Source of the DNA: Granulosicoccus sp964437945
GTDB taxonomy: Bacteria; Pseudomonadota; Gammaproteobacteria; Granulosicoccales; Granulosicoccaceae
Length of the DNA stretch: 64,000 bases
Direction of reading: 5' to 3'
Assembly (NCBI GenBank): GCA_964437945.1
Contig: CAYTJF010000003.1
Location: 1 to 64,000 of the forward strand
The notes beneath the pieces were generated by a model that saw nothing but the letters and a program-made list of their open reading frames with translations, was not told the origin of the DNA and did not search any database. Both the position numbers and the translations under genes were made by a program. Shown here in pieces: positions 9,584-18,447 of this stretch (position 1 is the first letter of the stretch; every line of letters starts with the position of its first letter).

Positions 9584-10162
9584 ATGGCTGCAAACATCAC
9601 CTCTGTAGAACAGCTTCGTGAGCTATACGGAGCTCCTACAGCAAGGTCTTTGAAAAAACAGACCGATTCGCTTAACGGTACTTACCGACAATGGTTAGAT
9701 CAATCCTGTTTTTTTGTTATTGCATCTTCTGGTATTAATGGCACAGATTGCACACCGCGTGGGGACAAAGCAGGTCAGGCGTATATTATTGCCGACGACA
9801 AAACGATTCTGATTCCCGACAGACGCGGTAATAACCGGCTCGATACTTTAAGCAATATCATCCACAACCCACGAGTCGCATTACTTTTTTTTATTCCAGG
9901 TATCGAACAAACCTTACGTGTATTGGGTCGCGCCACTGTGTCTAATGACGAAAAACTGCTCGATCGATTTGCACTTGAAAACAGCCGACCAATAACTTGC
10001 ATCAGCGTATCCATTGAAGCTGTTTTTTTTCAGAATAACAGAGCATTGGCACGATCGAACCTTTGGACAAGCTCTCCTGTGGATACGACCTTGGTACCAA
10101 CACCTGAACAGATGCTGCGCAGCGCTGACCCTGACTTCAATTCGAATAGTGACGACGGGTAA
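9584..10162 (+). CDS. pyridoxamine-5'-phosphate-oxidase-like FMN flavoprotein (MSMEG_1061 type)
   Basis: A 192-residue split-barrel flavin-binding protein. The motifs TPRGDKAG, IPDRRGNNRLDTLSNI and NPRVALLFFIPG are typical of the PPOX subfamily named after MSMEG_1061, whose substrates are unknown. It lies 39 bases after frmB on the same strand and is probably in the same transcript. A role in redox chemistry linked to the formaldehyde genes is only inferred from position. Confidence 0.8.
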   Translation: MAANITSVEQLRELYGAPTARSLKKQTDSLNGTYRQWLDQSCFFVIASSGINGTDCTPRGDKAGQAYIIADDKTILIPDRRGNNRLDTLSNIIHNPRVALLFFIPGIEQTLRVLGRATVSNDEKLLDRFALENSRPITCISVSIEAVFFQNNRALARSNLWTSSPVDTTLVPTPEQMLRSADPDFNSNSDDG

Positions 10163-10217
10163 CCAGCACCGAATGGCTGAGTAACACGCATTTGACGCCA
10201 AGTAATGCCTATTTAAT

Positions 10218-11471
10218 ATGAAGAGTATCGCCATAGTCGGTTGTGGGCCTGCTGGATTGTCTGCGGCAATCACGCTTCACGACGCTGGTCATCAAGTGTG
10301 TCTGTTCGAGCAGTTCGATACGCCTCGCCCTGTTGGTTCCGGGTTAATGCTGCAGCCAACCGGTCTTGATGTTCTGCAGAGTTTTGGCTTGCGCGAACAA
10401 TGTGAAGCGCTTGGCCAACGCATTGATGGCATGCTCGGGCGAGTAGCGCCTGAGGGTAAAGTGGTACTGGACATTCAATACAATGCACTCAATGGTCGCC
10501 GTTATAACAACCTTTACGGCGTAGCGATACACCGGGCTTCTCTATTTCACGTACTGTTTGAGGCAGCTAAAAAACGCGGCATTCAGATTGTCACTGATAC
10601 CAGAGTCACCTCTATTGAAAATCTGCATGCAAACAAACAGAATGCTGAAGTCCGACTTATCGATCAATCAGGGTCGCGTTTACCCAACACATTCGAGTTG
10701 GTCGTAGATGCATCGGGCACACAATCACAATTGGCAAACCAGTCAGGTAACAGAGCGACACCCAAAGCCATGTCTTACGGCGCACTTTGGACCACAGTGG
10801 AATTAGATGAAAAGCTTTTTGATAAAACTCTGCTAGAACAACGTTACCAGGCCGCCAACATCATGGTTGGTGTGCTTCCTTGCGGTCGCTTACCCAATGA
10901 AGACAAACCGTTGGCCACGTTATTCTGGAGTATTAAAGCTGACCAGTTTGACGCGTTTGTTTCGAACGGTTTATCAGCATGGAAACAATCGGTAGAATCG
11001 CAATGGCCCAGCGTTGCAAGTTTACTCACAGGTATAAAACATATCGATCAACTAACCCACGCAACCTATACTCACCACACCATGCGCAACCCCTACGCGC
11101 CTGGTATCGTGTTCATCGGTGATGCGGCACACGCAACCAGCCCTCAACTGGGCCAAGGCGCCAATATGGCATTGTTAGATGCACTCGCTTTAGCAAATGC
11201 GATAAGCAACAATGATAAATTTAATCACTTCGCACCACTGTATGCACGCATGCGTCGTTCCCATGTAAAACTATTCCAGGCCGCAAGCCTGATGCTCACT
11301 CCATTTTATCAGTCAGATAGTCGGCTATTACCCGCGATAAGAGATACGCTATTTGAACCGGTAACCAAGTTACCTTTTAGCAGCAAGCTGGTAGCGACAC
11401 TGGGTTCAGGATTGCTAACTGACCCCATTAGCACGATTAACCGATTCGCCGAGCCCACCAACCCAAAGTGA
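10218..11471 (+). CDS. FAD-dependent monooxygenase, UbiH / salicylate-hydroxylase-like
   Basis: A 417-residue group A flavoprotein monooxygenase. The N-terminal dinucleotide site is GCGPAGLSAA, and the second FAD motif with the ribityl-binding Asp is FIGDAAHATSPQLGQGAN at about residues 295-312. The middle region carries the hydroxylase DG-like motif (VVDASG). These enzymes add one oxygen atom to aromatic or other rings using NAD(P)H; the substrate is not identifiable. It lies 55 bases after the PPOX gene and 75 before the DUF4166 gene, in the same direction. Confidence 0.82.
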   Translation: MKSIAIVGCGPAGLSAAITLHDAGHQVCLFEQFDTPRPVGSGLMLQPTGLDVLQSFGLREQCEALGQRIDGMLGRVAPEGKVVLDIQYNALNGRRYNNLYGVAIHRASLFHVLFEAAKKRGIQIVTDTRVTSIENLHANKQNAEVRLIDQSGSRLPNTFELVVDASGTQSQLANQSGNRATPKAMSYGALWTTVELDEKLFDKTLLEQRYQAANIMVGVLPCGRLPNEDKPLATLFWSIKADQFDAFVSNGLSAWKQSVESQWPSVASLLTGIKHIDQLTHATYTHHTMRNPYAPGIVFIGDAAHATSPQLGQGANMALLDALALANAISNNDKFNHFAPLYARMRRSHVKLFQAASLMLTPFYQSDSRLLPAIRDTLFEPVTKLPFSSKLVATLGSGLLTDPISTINRFAEPTNPK

Positions 11472-11546
11472 CTTACCTGAAAAGCACGCTTCACGTTTTG
11501 ATAACACTTTAATGCCCGATCAGTTTTATTTCGCGCAGGTTTAGCT

Positions 11547-12470
11547 ATGCCAATCATGCACGTGTCTTTACAGTGGCTTGGGTTACTTCGCTCTTTTGGT
11601 CTGTTGCCAAACTTGACCATATTCATCTCACCGCTTCGATGGATTGCTAATCGGTTGACTCCTTTTGGCTCAGACTATGGTGGCATGCTGGTGGAAGTGG
11701 TTGGCACGTCGAGACAAAACTCGCGCTTGGTCGCCGGCACCTGGCGCCTTTGTGCGCAACCCGGCGAAGGTCCATTCGTACCGACCATAGCAGCCAGAGC
11801 CATTCTGCGTAACATTCACCTGATACCATCTGGCGCCAGAGCATGCATCGGCGAGTTGCCATTGGGCCATTACGTACAAGCCATGGATGAACTGGGTATA
11901 GACACAAGCAGTCACACACAAACTTTCAACTACCTGTTTGCTGATATGCTGGGTGATCACTGGCACGCGTTGCCGGAATCACAGCAAAACACACACTGTG
12001 TTATCGATAGGAAAACGCTAAAAGGTTTTGCAAAAATTACTCGTGGCACATCATTGATAACAAATTTAATCGCTGTTATTTTCAGATTACCAGCAGCAGC
12101 CGACAAAGTGTCTGTGAAAGTGGTCAAAACCCGCTTTGCCGAATCAGAAGTTTGGGAGCGTAAATTTAACGGAAAAAAGTTTAAATCCACGTTAAGCAAA
12201 GTGACAGCCGCCCCCAACCAGGTAAGTAAACCGTTGATGCAAGAACAATTCGGCCTTTTGAAGTTTACACTGGGGCTAAACATCGATAGCAAGGGCCTGC
12301 ATTTTCCCGTTATCAGCGGCTCGTGTCTTGGTATCCCTATCCCAAAAGTGCTTCTACCCGCCAGTAACACACGTGAATTCGAAAAAGATGGCACTATGCA
12401 TTTTTGCGTTGAATTGCTTGCCCCGTTTAAATTAGGCCTCATTGTGCGCTACGAAGGTTGGTTGACATGA
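11547..12470 (+). CDS. N-terminally truncated saccharopine-dehydrogenase-like / DUF4166 protein
   Basis: Residues about 1-110 resemble the C-terminal part of saccharopine-dehydrogenase-like proteins (PFGSDYGGMLVEV, PGEGPFVPTIAARAIL, GARACIGELPL). Residues about 120-305 resemble DUF4166, with a late FGLLKFTL motif. In the usual fusion an N-terminal Rossmann domain of roughly 250-300 residues precedes these; here it is absent, the frame closes at 11502-11504 and the FAD monooxygenase ends just upstream. It may be a surviving C-terminal fragment that is still translated, since the open frame is intact and the stop overlaps the selO start as ATGA. Function unknown. Confidence 0.6.
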   Translation: MPIMHVSLQWLGLLRSFGLLPNLTIFISPLRWIANRLTPFGSDYGGMLVEVVGTSRQNSRLVAGTWRLCAQPGEGPFVPTIAARAILRNIHLIPSGARACIGELPLGHYVQAMDELGIDTSSHTQTFNYLFADMLGDHWHALPESQQNTHCVIDRKTLKGFAKITRGTSLITNLIAVIFRLPAAADKVSVKVVKTRFAESEVWERKFNGKKFKSTLSKVTAAPNQVSKPLMQEQFGLLKFTLGLNIDSKGLHFPVISGSCLGIPIPKVLLPASNTREFEKDGTMHFCVELLAPFKLGLIVRYEGWLT

Positions 12471-14002
12471 ATCAGACACCCGAATTTCAATTCGACAACA
12501 CGTATGCCAAGTTGTCCGACAAGCTGTCCAGCCAACAACTCCCTCAACCTGTATCTGAACCCGAGCTAATCGCATTCAATTCTGCGCTGGCAGAGCAACT
12601 TAAACTGAACTCAGATGCATTGCAATCGCCTGCTGGTCTGGCAGTACTGGCAGGTAATAGCCTGCCCGATGGTGCAGAGCCTATCGCTTCGGTATACGGG
12701 GGACATCAGTTTGGTTATTGGGCAGGGCAATTAGGTGATGGACGTGCCATTTTATTAGGCGAGATACTGGACAAAGACGCTGTTCGATTCGACATTCAAC
12801 TAAAAGGCGCAGGCCGAACCCCCTACTCTCGCGGCGGAGATGGACGCGCACCAGTGGGACCCATTGTGCGGGAGTATATTGTCAGTGAGGCGATGGCCGC
12901 GATGGGGGTACCGACAACAAGAGCACTGGCAGCGGTTGCGACCGGTGACGACGTGTGGCGCGAAGAGATGCAACCTGGCGCTATTTTAACCCGCGTCGCG
13001 CAGAGCCATATAAGAGTCGGCACATTTCAGTATTTTGCCTCAAGGCGCGATAACGACACCATTAAGCTGCTAACCGATCATGTTATTGATCGCCATTATC
13101 CCGAACTCAACGCCGCCGATAACCCACCACTGGCCCTGCTTGAGAGCGTGCTCACCAATCAAGCCAGACTGGTTAGCCATTGGCAGTCGATCGGCTTTAT
13201 TCACGGTGTGATGAATACGGATAACGCATCGGTTGCCGGACTTACCATTGACTATGGGCCATGTGCATTTATGGATGACTATCATCCTGAAACGGTATTT
13301 AGTTCGATTGATCGTGGCAGTCGATACGCCTATAAGAACCAACCCGGTATAGCTCAATGGAATTGCGCAAATTTGGCCCAGTGTTTACTGCCTCTGATAG
13401 ACACGGATGAAGAAAAATCGCGCAGCGCCGCACAAGCTGTTATCGACTCGTTTCCAGAAATTTTCGTACAAGAGTATCTGTCGCGATTTCGCAAAAAACT
13501 GGGGCTGGCATCAGATCAGGCTGACGACTTACAACTCGTGTCAGACCTTCTGCAGATCATGGCCGACGCAAAAGTTGATTTCACCAATACTTTCAGGACG
13601 TTGAGCCATTGCAGCTTTGAAAACGATTCGTCAGAAACCCAAAACTCTGCTTTTGAACAAATTTTTGCGCAGCCCCAGCCCCAACCCACTTCTCATCCCA
13701 CTTCTGATCCCATTTCTCATCCTATTTCTAAGTGGCTTGAGCGATGGCGTATGCGACACACCAGCGAGAGCAGCGATTCTGCAACGCGCCAATCGCTGAT
13801 GTATCAGTCGAACCCCGCCTATATTCCTCGCAACCATCAGATTGAACGCGTCATAGCTGCTGCAACACAAAAGGATTATGCACCAATGCATACGCTTATA
13901 AAGGTACTGGCCAACCCATACAAAGAGCAGAAAGATATGGAACAGTTTTCCCAACCACCTAGAAAAGATGAAATCGTTCAAGCCACCTTCTGCGGCACTT
14001 GA
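12467..14002 (+). CDS. selO: SelO family protein adenylyltransferase (YdiU)
   Basis: A pseudokinase-fold enzyme that transfers AMP from ATP to Ser, Thr or Tyr of proteins, linked to oxidative stress in E. coli. Conserved blocks are FDNTYAKL, ASVYGGHQFGYWAGQLGDG, IQLKGAGRTPYSRGGDGR, HGVMNTDN, IDYGPCAFMDDY and NPAYIPRNHQ. The C-terminus ends FCGT, the cysteine type. A proline/serine/histidine-rich repeat at about residues 400-422 is an unusual insertion. A TTG lies three codons upstream, but the ATG at 12467 overlaps the previous stop as ATGA and is preferred. Confidence 0.95.
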   Translation: MNQTPEFQFDNTYAKLSDKLSSQQLPQPVSEPELIAFNSALAEQLKLNSDALQSPAGLAVLAGNSLPDGAEPIASVYGGHQFGYWAGQLGDGRAILLGEILDKDAVRFDIQLKGAGRTPYSRGGDGRAPVGPIVREYIVSEAMAAMGVPTTRALAAVATGDDVWREEMQPGAILTRVAQSHIRVGTFQYFASRRDNDTIKLLTDHVIDRHYPELNAADNPPLALLESVLTNQARLVSHWQSIGFIHGVMNTDNASVAGLTIDYGPCAFMDDYHPETVFSSIDRGSRYAYKNQPGIAQWNCANLAQCLLPLIDTDEEKSRSAAQAVIDSFPEIFVQEYLSRFRKKLGLASDQADDLQLVSDLLQIMADAKVDFTNTFRTLSHCSFENDSSETQNSAFEQIFAQPQPQPTSHPTSDPISHPISKWLERWRMRHTSESSDSATRQSLMYQSNPAYIPRNHQIERVIAAATQKDYAPMHTLIKVLANPYKEQKDMEQFSQPPRKDEIVQATFCGT

Positions 14003-14565
14003 ACACTGGATTAGTTTATTTTCAAAATAAATTTTATATAAATGCGAATGAAATGTTCGCCCAACCAGTATTGTTACCTACAAATTACAGCTGATTAATA
14101 CTCATCGAATCAAATTAATCATACGCAGATCAGTTGGCATTTCTACGCACAACACATTAACTGCTTTCGCACTTCTACGTATAAGAAGACGATGCTTTAG
14201 CACTTATACCTACGATATTCTGCGCTGCAATTAAACCTTTTGTATTGTGCAATATAACTCAACCGACAAATTACTAAAATGTCATTCGCATTCTTGTAGA
14301 AATCTGCTCTTACCGAATTATTATTGACCGATCAGTTCACATTTTCGACACGTTAAAACGGAGGAGTAGTGCAACTGTAGCTTTGTATCAAGTACAGCAA
14401 AATCCGAATTAATCTCAAGAATGGGTTGATCGGAGATCGCATTCAGGTCGACCAGTTATATCGTTGCATTCACATAGCTGAATTCATCGAGTCCGCAATA
14501 ACTATTCGAACCGAGCTTGAACAAATTGTCATTATAAAAAATTATTTCATTGGAAGATAAATAAT
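14003..14565. other. AT-rich intergenic stretch without a gene
   Basis: About 560 bases with no credible ORF on either strand. A weak hairpin GCGAA...TTCGC lies near 14044-14060. The string GCACTTCTACG appears near 14170 and again near 15052. It marks the border between the frm-selO block and an accessory region. Confidence 0.5.
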
Positions 14566-14979
14566 ATGAGCAAAATAAAAGGTGGATGCCTCTGCGGCAA
14601 GATACGCTACGAATCAACATCAAAACCACTAGTCTCTGCTGCATGTCATTGCACACATTGTAGAAAACAAAGCGGCACAGCATATTCGGTCATTATTGGT
14701 GTAACGAGCGATTCACTGGCCATTTCTGGTGACTCATTAAGCACATTCAACGATATTGGTTCAAGCGGTCAGGCAGTTGAGCGAAATTTCTGTAGCACGT
14801 GCGGCTCATCATTGTTTTCACGTGGCTCCAGAGAAGATATTCTTTACATTAAAGCAGGCTCACTGGACAACTCTGACTGGGTCAAACCCAATGTCGAAAT
14901 TTGGTGTGACTCACAGGTAAGCTGGAGCACATTGAAAAAGGATATGGCTAGCTTTCCAACCAGCCCCAGATCCAGGTAA
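14566..14979 (+). CDS. GFA family protein (glutathione-dependent formaldehyde-activating enzyme-like)
   Basis: A 137-residue Mss4-like zinc protein. The metal-binding cysteines are in GGCLCGKIRY near the N-terminus, CHCTHCRKQSG near residue 30 and FCSTCGSSLF near residue 75. Family members were first linked to formaldehyde-glutathione condensation, but most have unknown substrates. It is 4.6 kb from frmAB, so the link is suggestive only. An SD-like GGAAG lies about 10 bases before the ATG. Confidence 0.85.
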   Translation: MSKIKGGCLCGKIRYESTSKPLVSAACHCTHCRKQSGTAYSVIIGVTSDSLAISGDSLSTFNDIGSSGQAVERNFCSTCGSSLFSRGSREDILYIKAGSLDNSDWVKPNVEIWCDSQVSWSTLKKDMASFPTSPRSR

Positions 14980-15033
14980 CTAGAGCCAGATAAACAGTAA
15001 CAACATTATTTACTAGACTAGCGTGTTAGCTTG

Positions 15034-15050
15034 GCCGTTTTAACAACGGC
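15034..15050. terminator. hairpin after the GFA gene
   Basis: GCCGTT-TTAAC-AACGGC forms a 6-bp stem about 55 bases past the GFA stop, between convergent genes. There is no strong U-tract, so this is a weak terminator candidate. A second short hairpin (CGCTTAC / GTGAGCG) follows near 15070-15095. Confidence 0.3.
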
Positions 15051-15134
15051 AGGCACTTCTACGCTGAAATCGCTTACTCCGTCTAAAGTGAGCGGAAGAT
15101 AGTTAACGCCAGAAAAAACCCGAATCTATACTCT

Positions 15135-15160
15135 CAATTACCGCGTCCAATTACCGCGTC
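15135..15160. repeat. 13-bp tandem duplication at a gene end
   Basis: CAATTACCGCGTC occurs twice in direct succession. The second copy overlaps the stop codon and last codons of the leftward secreted-protein gene. Confidence 0.8.
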
Positions 15161-15714
15161 TGTGTCGCTGCCTTGCCAACGGCCGGTATCAGACAATCTC
15201 GTTGCCAATTACCCGTAATAGACCCGCTCAGTATTGGTTTATGACTCGCTGGAGGATTGTCGATGTTGCTGCGAATAGTGAACTCTAAAAAATCATAATC
15301 GGCAGCGCTGACGTGCCCGTTGCTGTCAAACGCTACAGGAGCCCAATAAGCAAGATCTGCCCGCATGGCCGGTACATTGTCGATCGTCTCCTTTGAGCGC
15401 AAGCCACGTGGGGTTTCATTCGTCCATGGTGCTATCACGCTGTCCGTGGGAAGGATGTCGTTGGATAAACTCGACGGTGTTGCACTACCCGATGCACTAC
15501 CCGATGCACTACCCGATGCACTACCCGATGCACTACCCGATACACTACCCGGTGTGCAATGTGCGGATTGTGCATGCGCAGGCACGCAGAAGAACAGACT
15601 GATTAATAATAGCAGTACAAGATGAGTAAGATTCAGTTTGATATGGCCATGAAATTTATAGTTACTTGAATTATCGCTATGCAATTTATTGCCACTCTTA
15701 TTTATGCAATTCAC
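15151..15714 (-). CDS. secreted protein of unknown function with Gly-Ser-Ala-Ser repeats
   Basis: A 187-residue protein. A hydrophobic stretch near residues 28-48 ends in VPAHAQS, a plausible signal cleavage site, but the 25 residues ahead of it are long for a signal peptide, so the true start may be internal. About six GSAS-type units follow (coded by a 12-bp tandem repeat), then a domain of about 110 residues that I do not recognise. Mature cysteines lie before and after the repeat. It is convergent with the GFA gene. Function unknown; the repeat looks like a flexible linker. Confidence 0.55.
   Translation of the reverse strand: MNCINKSGNKLHSDNSSNYKFHGHIKLNLTHLVLLLLISLFFCVPAHAQSAHCTPGSVSGSASGSASGSASGSASGSATPSSLSNDILPTDSVIAPWTNETPRGLRSKETIDNVPAMRADLAYWAPVAFDSNGHVSAADYDFLEFTIRSNIDNPPASHKPILSGSITGNWQRDCLIPAVGKAATQTR
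15487..15553. repeat. 12-bp coding minisatellite
   Basis: Four perfect copies of GATGCACTACCC flanked by two imperfect copies. The unit is a multiple of three, so copy-number change alters the length of the GSAS linker without frameshift. Confidence 0.9.
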
Positions 15715-15835
15715 AAAGCACTCCGAGCAAACCTGGAAAAGGCCACTAGGATAATTCAGAGTAATAAAATGACAATCCGTTTTTCATGCTTGTAATTGAC
15801 GACTATTCACAGTGTTTAATTCGATATTATCGATA

Positions 15836-16444
15836 TTAAGCGTGTATTCCATATTCAGAGAGTGCAACCAAAAGCTGATCGTATCCAATCACGCGCCGGG
15901 CATGCATACCAACTTTAAGCGCTGCCTGAACATTCAGCTCATTGTCATCAAAGAAAAGCATGCTGGATGGTGGTACCGCAAGGGCTTTTACAACATGTTG
16001 GAACGCTTCGGCATCAGGCTTTACTTTGCCGATTAAATGAGAGGCAAATTGATGGTCAAATGCAGGTTGCACTTGCATCGCCGTTTTTCTGGCCCAATGT
16101 ACAGCATTTGAATTTGAAAACAGTGCGGTTGCATAACGCGATCGTAACGAGTGCAACATTTCCAACGCACCTTCAAACGGTCCGATGGGCAAACTGATAA
16201 AGTACTCCAGAAATTCGTCCGTGCTGATAGATAGCGAAAGTTCCTCGACAATTTTCGTTGCAAAGGTCTCCTTATCTATTTTTCCTGATTCGAATGCTCT
16301 TGGCGCTTCAGATAAAAGCCATTTTTCCCAGAGTTGGTCAGCGCTTTGGTCTGCTTCGGTCCACTCACTGAGTATCGGTGGACCACGCAGCTCAATAATA
16401 ACGCCGCCAAGATCGAATATCAGGTGTGTGATAGCCTGGTTCAT
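15836..16444 (-). CDS. HAD-superfamily phosphatase, YihX-like
   Basis: A 202-residue haloacid-dehalogenase-like hydrolase. Motif I is FDLGGV (as in YihX, where Gly/Asn stands two after the nucleophile Asp), motif II is LFSNSN, the motif III lysine is in GKVKPD and motif IV is FFDDNELNV. YihX removes phosphate from alpha-glucose-1-phosphate; this substrate is only a guess. Helical cap insertion at about residues 20-80. It is 100 bases downstream of the sulfatase on the same strand. Confidence 0.85.
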   Translation of the reverse strand: MNQAITHLIFDLGGVIIELRGPPILSEWTEADQSADQLWEKWLLSEAPRAFESGKIDKETFATKIVEELSLSISTDEFLEYFISLPIGPFEGALEMLHSLRSRYATALFSNSNAVHWARKTAMQVQPAFDHQFASHLIGKVKPDAEAFQHVVKALAVPPSSMLFFDDNELNVQAALKVGMHARRVIGYDQLLVALSEYGIHA

Positions 16445-16544
16445 CAGTAGTTGCCTTGAATTTTAGTTTGCTATTTCGGTGTATTGAATCGGAACCGTAG
16501 TTGTGTATCGATAGATTCTGTTAACCTGCGAGCATTGCATTTTC

Positions 16545-18233
16545 TCACTCAGATTCTTTAGCACCGCCGGATTCCACAAAATTCGCGACAGCTCTGCCTC
16601 TGATCGGCTCTAGCAACTCATCGTCAACTTCGGATCCATCAACCACACCGAGCAACACACCTTTTCGTCGAGACTTACCACGCATGTTTTTAATATCAGT
16701 TTCCGATTTAGTGGTTCGTTGAGACAGTCGTCTGCCCCACTCCCCCAGCCGTTCATACATGAGTTCTATAATGTCGGTATGCCTGGCAGAGTCGCCCAGA
16801 TCAACTAACTCGTCCGGGTCGGCTTTCATATCAAACAGCATGGGCCTGAACCCGCCTTCGGCATGCATAAACTTCCAGCGTTTATCAGCGACCATAAACA
16901 ACCGGGCATCGCGTGGTTCAATGTCAAGTTTGCCTGCCATCATGGTGGCAGAATAGTCAAACTCGCTGATAGCATAATCACGCCAATGATCAACAGGTTG
17001 ATCGTGAAGAAACGGTAACAGCGAACGACCCTCAACTATATGCTCAGGTACCTCGCCACCAGCGACCTGAATAAACGTTGCAGCCAGATCTATGCTCTCA
17101 ACCAGCTCATCACAAACCGTACCTCGAGTTGCATCCGACTCATTGGAAGGGTCATAAATAATTAGCGGCACCTTTACCGAGCATTCGTGAAACAGGTCTT
17201 TCTCGCCTAGCCAATGATCGCCGAGATAATCACCATGATCAGACGTAACAACAATCATGGTGTCTTGCATTTTTCCGGTTTTTTCAAGATGCTCAAACAA
17301 AACACCAAGCTGATCATCGCACTGCTTTATCAATCCCATATAGGCAGGCACAACGACCTCACGAACGCCGTCTGCCGAAATTGCCTTACCAATGACGTTG
17401 CTAAAATATGCCTCGAATACAGGATGAGCATCAATACGTTCCTGCTCATCACGCACCACAGGCTTTATGTGTTCAGCGCCATACATATTGTGGTAAGGCT
17501 CGGGCACAATGTAAGGCCAATGCGGTTTAATGTAAGACAAATGACAATGCCATGGTTCGTCATTACCTTGCATCTTATCGATGAAACGAATAGCTTCACG
17601 GGTCAGCCATGGCGTTTCAGAATCCTGTTCGCGAATATTTGCAGGCTTGGACGAATGCTGTAATAACCAACCAGAAGCAATCTCTAAATCATCCTCCACA
17701 CCGGAGTTGGCGTAGTCGTGCCAGGGATTGTCGCCGGGGTACTGCTTCTCTTTTAAGTATTTGTTGTATGCCGATGGCTTTTCGTCATACCGGCCATCCG
17801 GCCCAGCGGCCTGCAGTCCATCGTCGCGAACAAAAACATCGAAACCACACTCAGATACTCGAGCACCAATGACACTGTCCGCTTGTAGACCAAGACGTTC
17901 CATGCCAGCTGTGTCTGCAGCCATATGTGTTTTACCGACCAACCAGGAACTCATTCCCACTTCACGCAAATGGTCTCCAAGCGTGTGCTCGCCAACCTTT
18001 AGCGGAAAATTATTCCACGCAGCACCATGGCTTTGCACATATCGACCAGTATAAAAACTCATGCGTGAGGCACCACATACCGGAGATTGCACGTAACAGC
18101 GCGAAAATCGAACACCACGCGTGGCAAGCCGGTCTATGTTTGGTGTGTGCAGATGTGGGTGTCCTGAGCAACTGAGGTAATCAAACCTGAGCTGATCGAA
18201 CATGATAAAAATAATATTTTTTGCGCTGGACAT
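16545..18233 (-). CDS. type I sulfatase (alkaline phosphatase superfamily)
   Basis: A 562-residue arylsulfatase/choline-sulfatase-like hydrolase. The formylglycine motif is CGASR with Cys53, which must be modified to act; it fits the C-x-A-x-R rule. Metal ligands are expected in MFDQLR near the N-terminus and in VVTSDHGDYLGDH near residues 330-345. No signal peptide is seen, so it may be cytoplasmic as choline-sulfatase is. The maturase gene is not in the window. It is divergent from a LysR regulator, which may control it in response to the sulfate ester. The substrate is unknown. Confidence 0.88.
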   Translation of the reverse strand: MSSAKNIIFIMFDQLRFDYLSCSGHPHLHTPNIDRLATRGVRFSRCYVQSPVCGASRMSFYTGRYVQSHGAAWNNFPLKVGEHTLGDHLREVGMSSWLVGKTHMAADTAGMERLGLQADSVIGARVSECGFDVFVRDDGLQAAGPDGRYDEKPSAYNKYLKEKQYPGDNPWHDYANSGVEDDLEIASGWLLQHSSKPANIREQDSETPWLTREAIRFIDKMQGNDEPWHCHLSYIKPHWPYIVPEPYHNMYGAEHIKPVVRDEQERIDAHPVFEAYFSNVIGKAISADGVREVVVPAYMGLIKQCDDQLGVLFEHLEKTGKMQDTMIVVTSDHGDYLGDHWLGEKDLFHECSVKVPLIIYDPSNESDATRGTVCDELVESIDLAATFIQVAGGEVPEHIVEGRSLLPFLHDQPVDHWRDYAISEFDYSATMMAGKLDIEPRDARLFMVADKRWKFMHAEGGFRPMLFDMKADPDELVDLGDSARHTDIIELMYERLGEWGRRLSQRTTKSETDIKNMRGKSRRKGVLLGVVDGSEVDDELLEPIRGRAVANFVESGGAKESE

Positions 18234-18447
18234 ACTGTTCTCAAAGTCACTCTAGACCGATCTCGTATTGTACAGCTGCGATTAACAACTAACATGTAGA
18301 CACATTTAGTCATATCAATCATCGACTTTGCGTTGGTGCAAACCTTTTCGGCTGGTTACACTGGCGCAGTCAAAGCAACAGGCAATATCGGTTACCCCGT
18401 GACAATACCGTAAATCTAATGGTAAAAGGTGTCCGAGTTTAAACAAT

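Noticed and set aside
15487..15553. Tandem repeat as a possible CRISPR array
   Set aside because: Units are 12 bp with no spacers and lie in frame inside a gene.
15365..15625. Rightward ORFs with Pro-Asp-Ala-Leu or Met-His-Tyr-Pro repeats
   Set aside because: Antisense readings of the 12-bp repeat in the leftward secreted-protein gene; no signal or start context.
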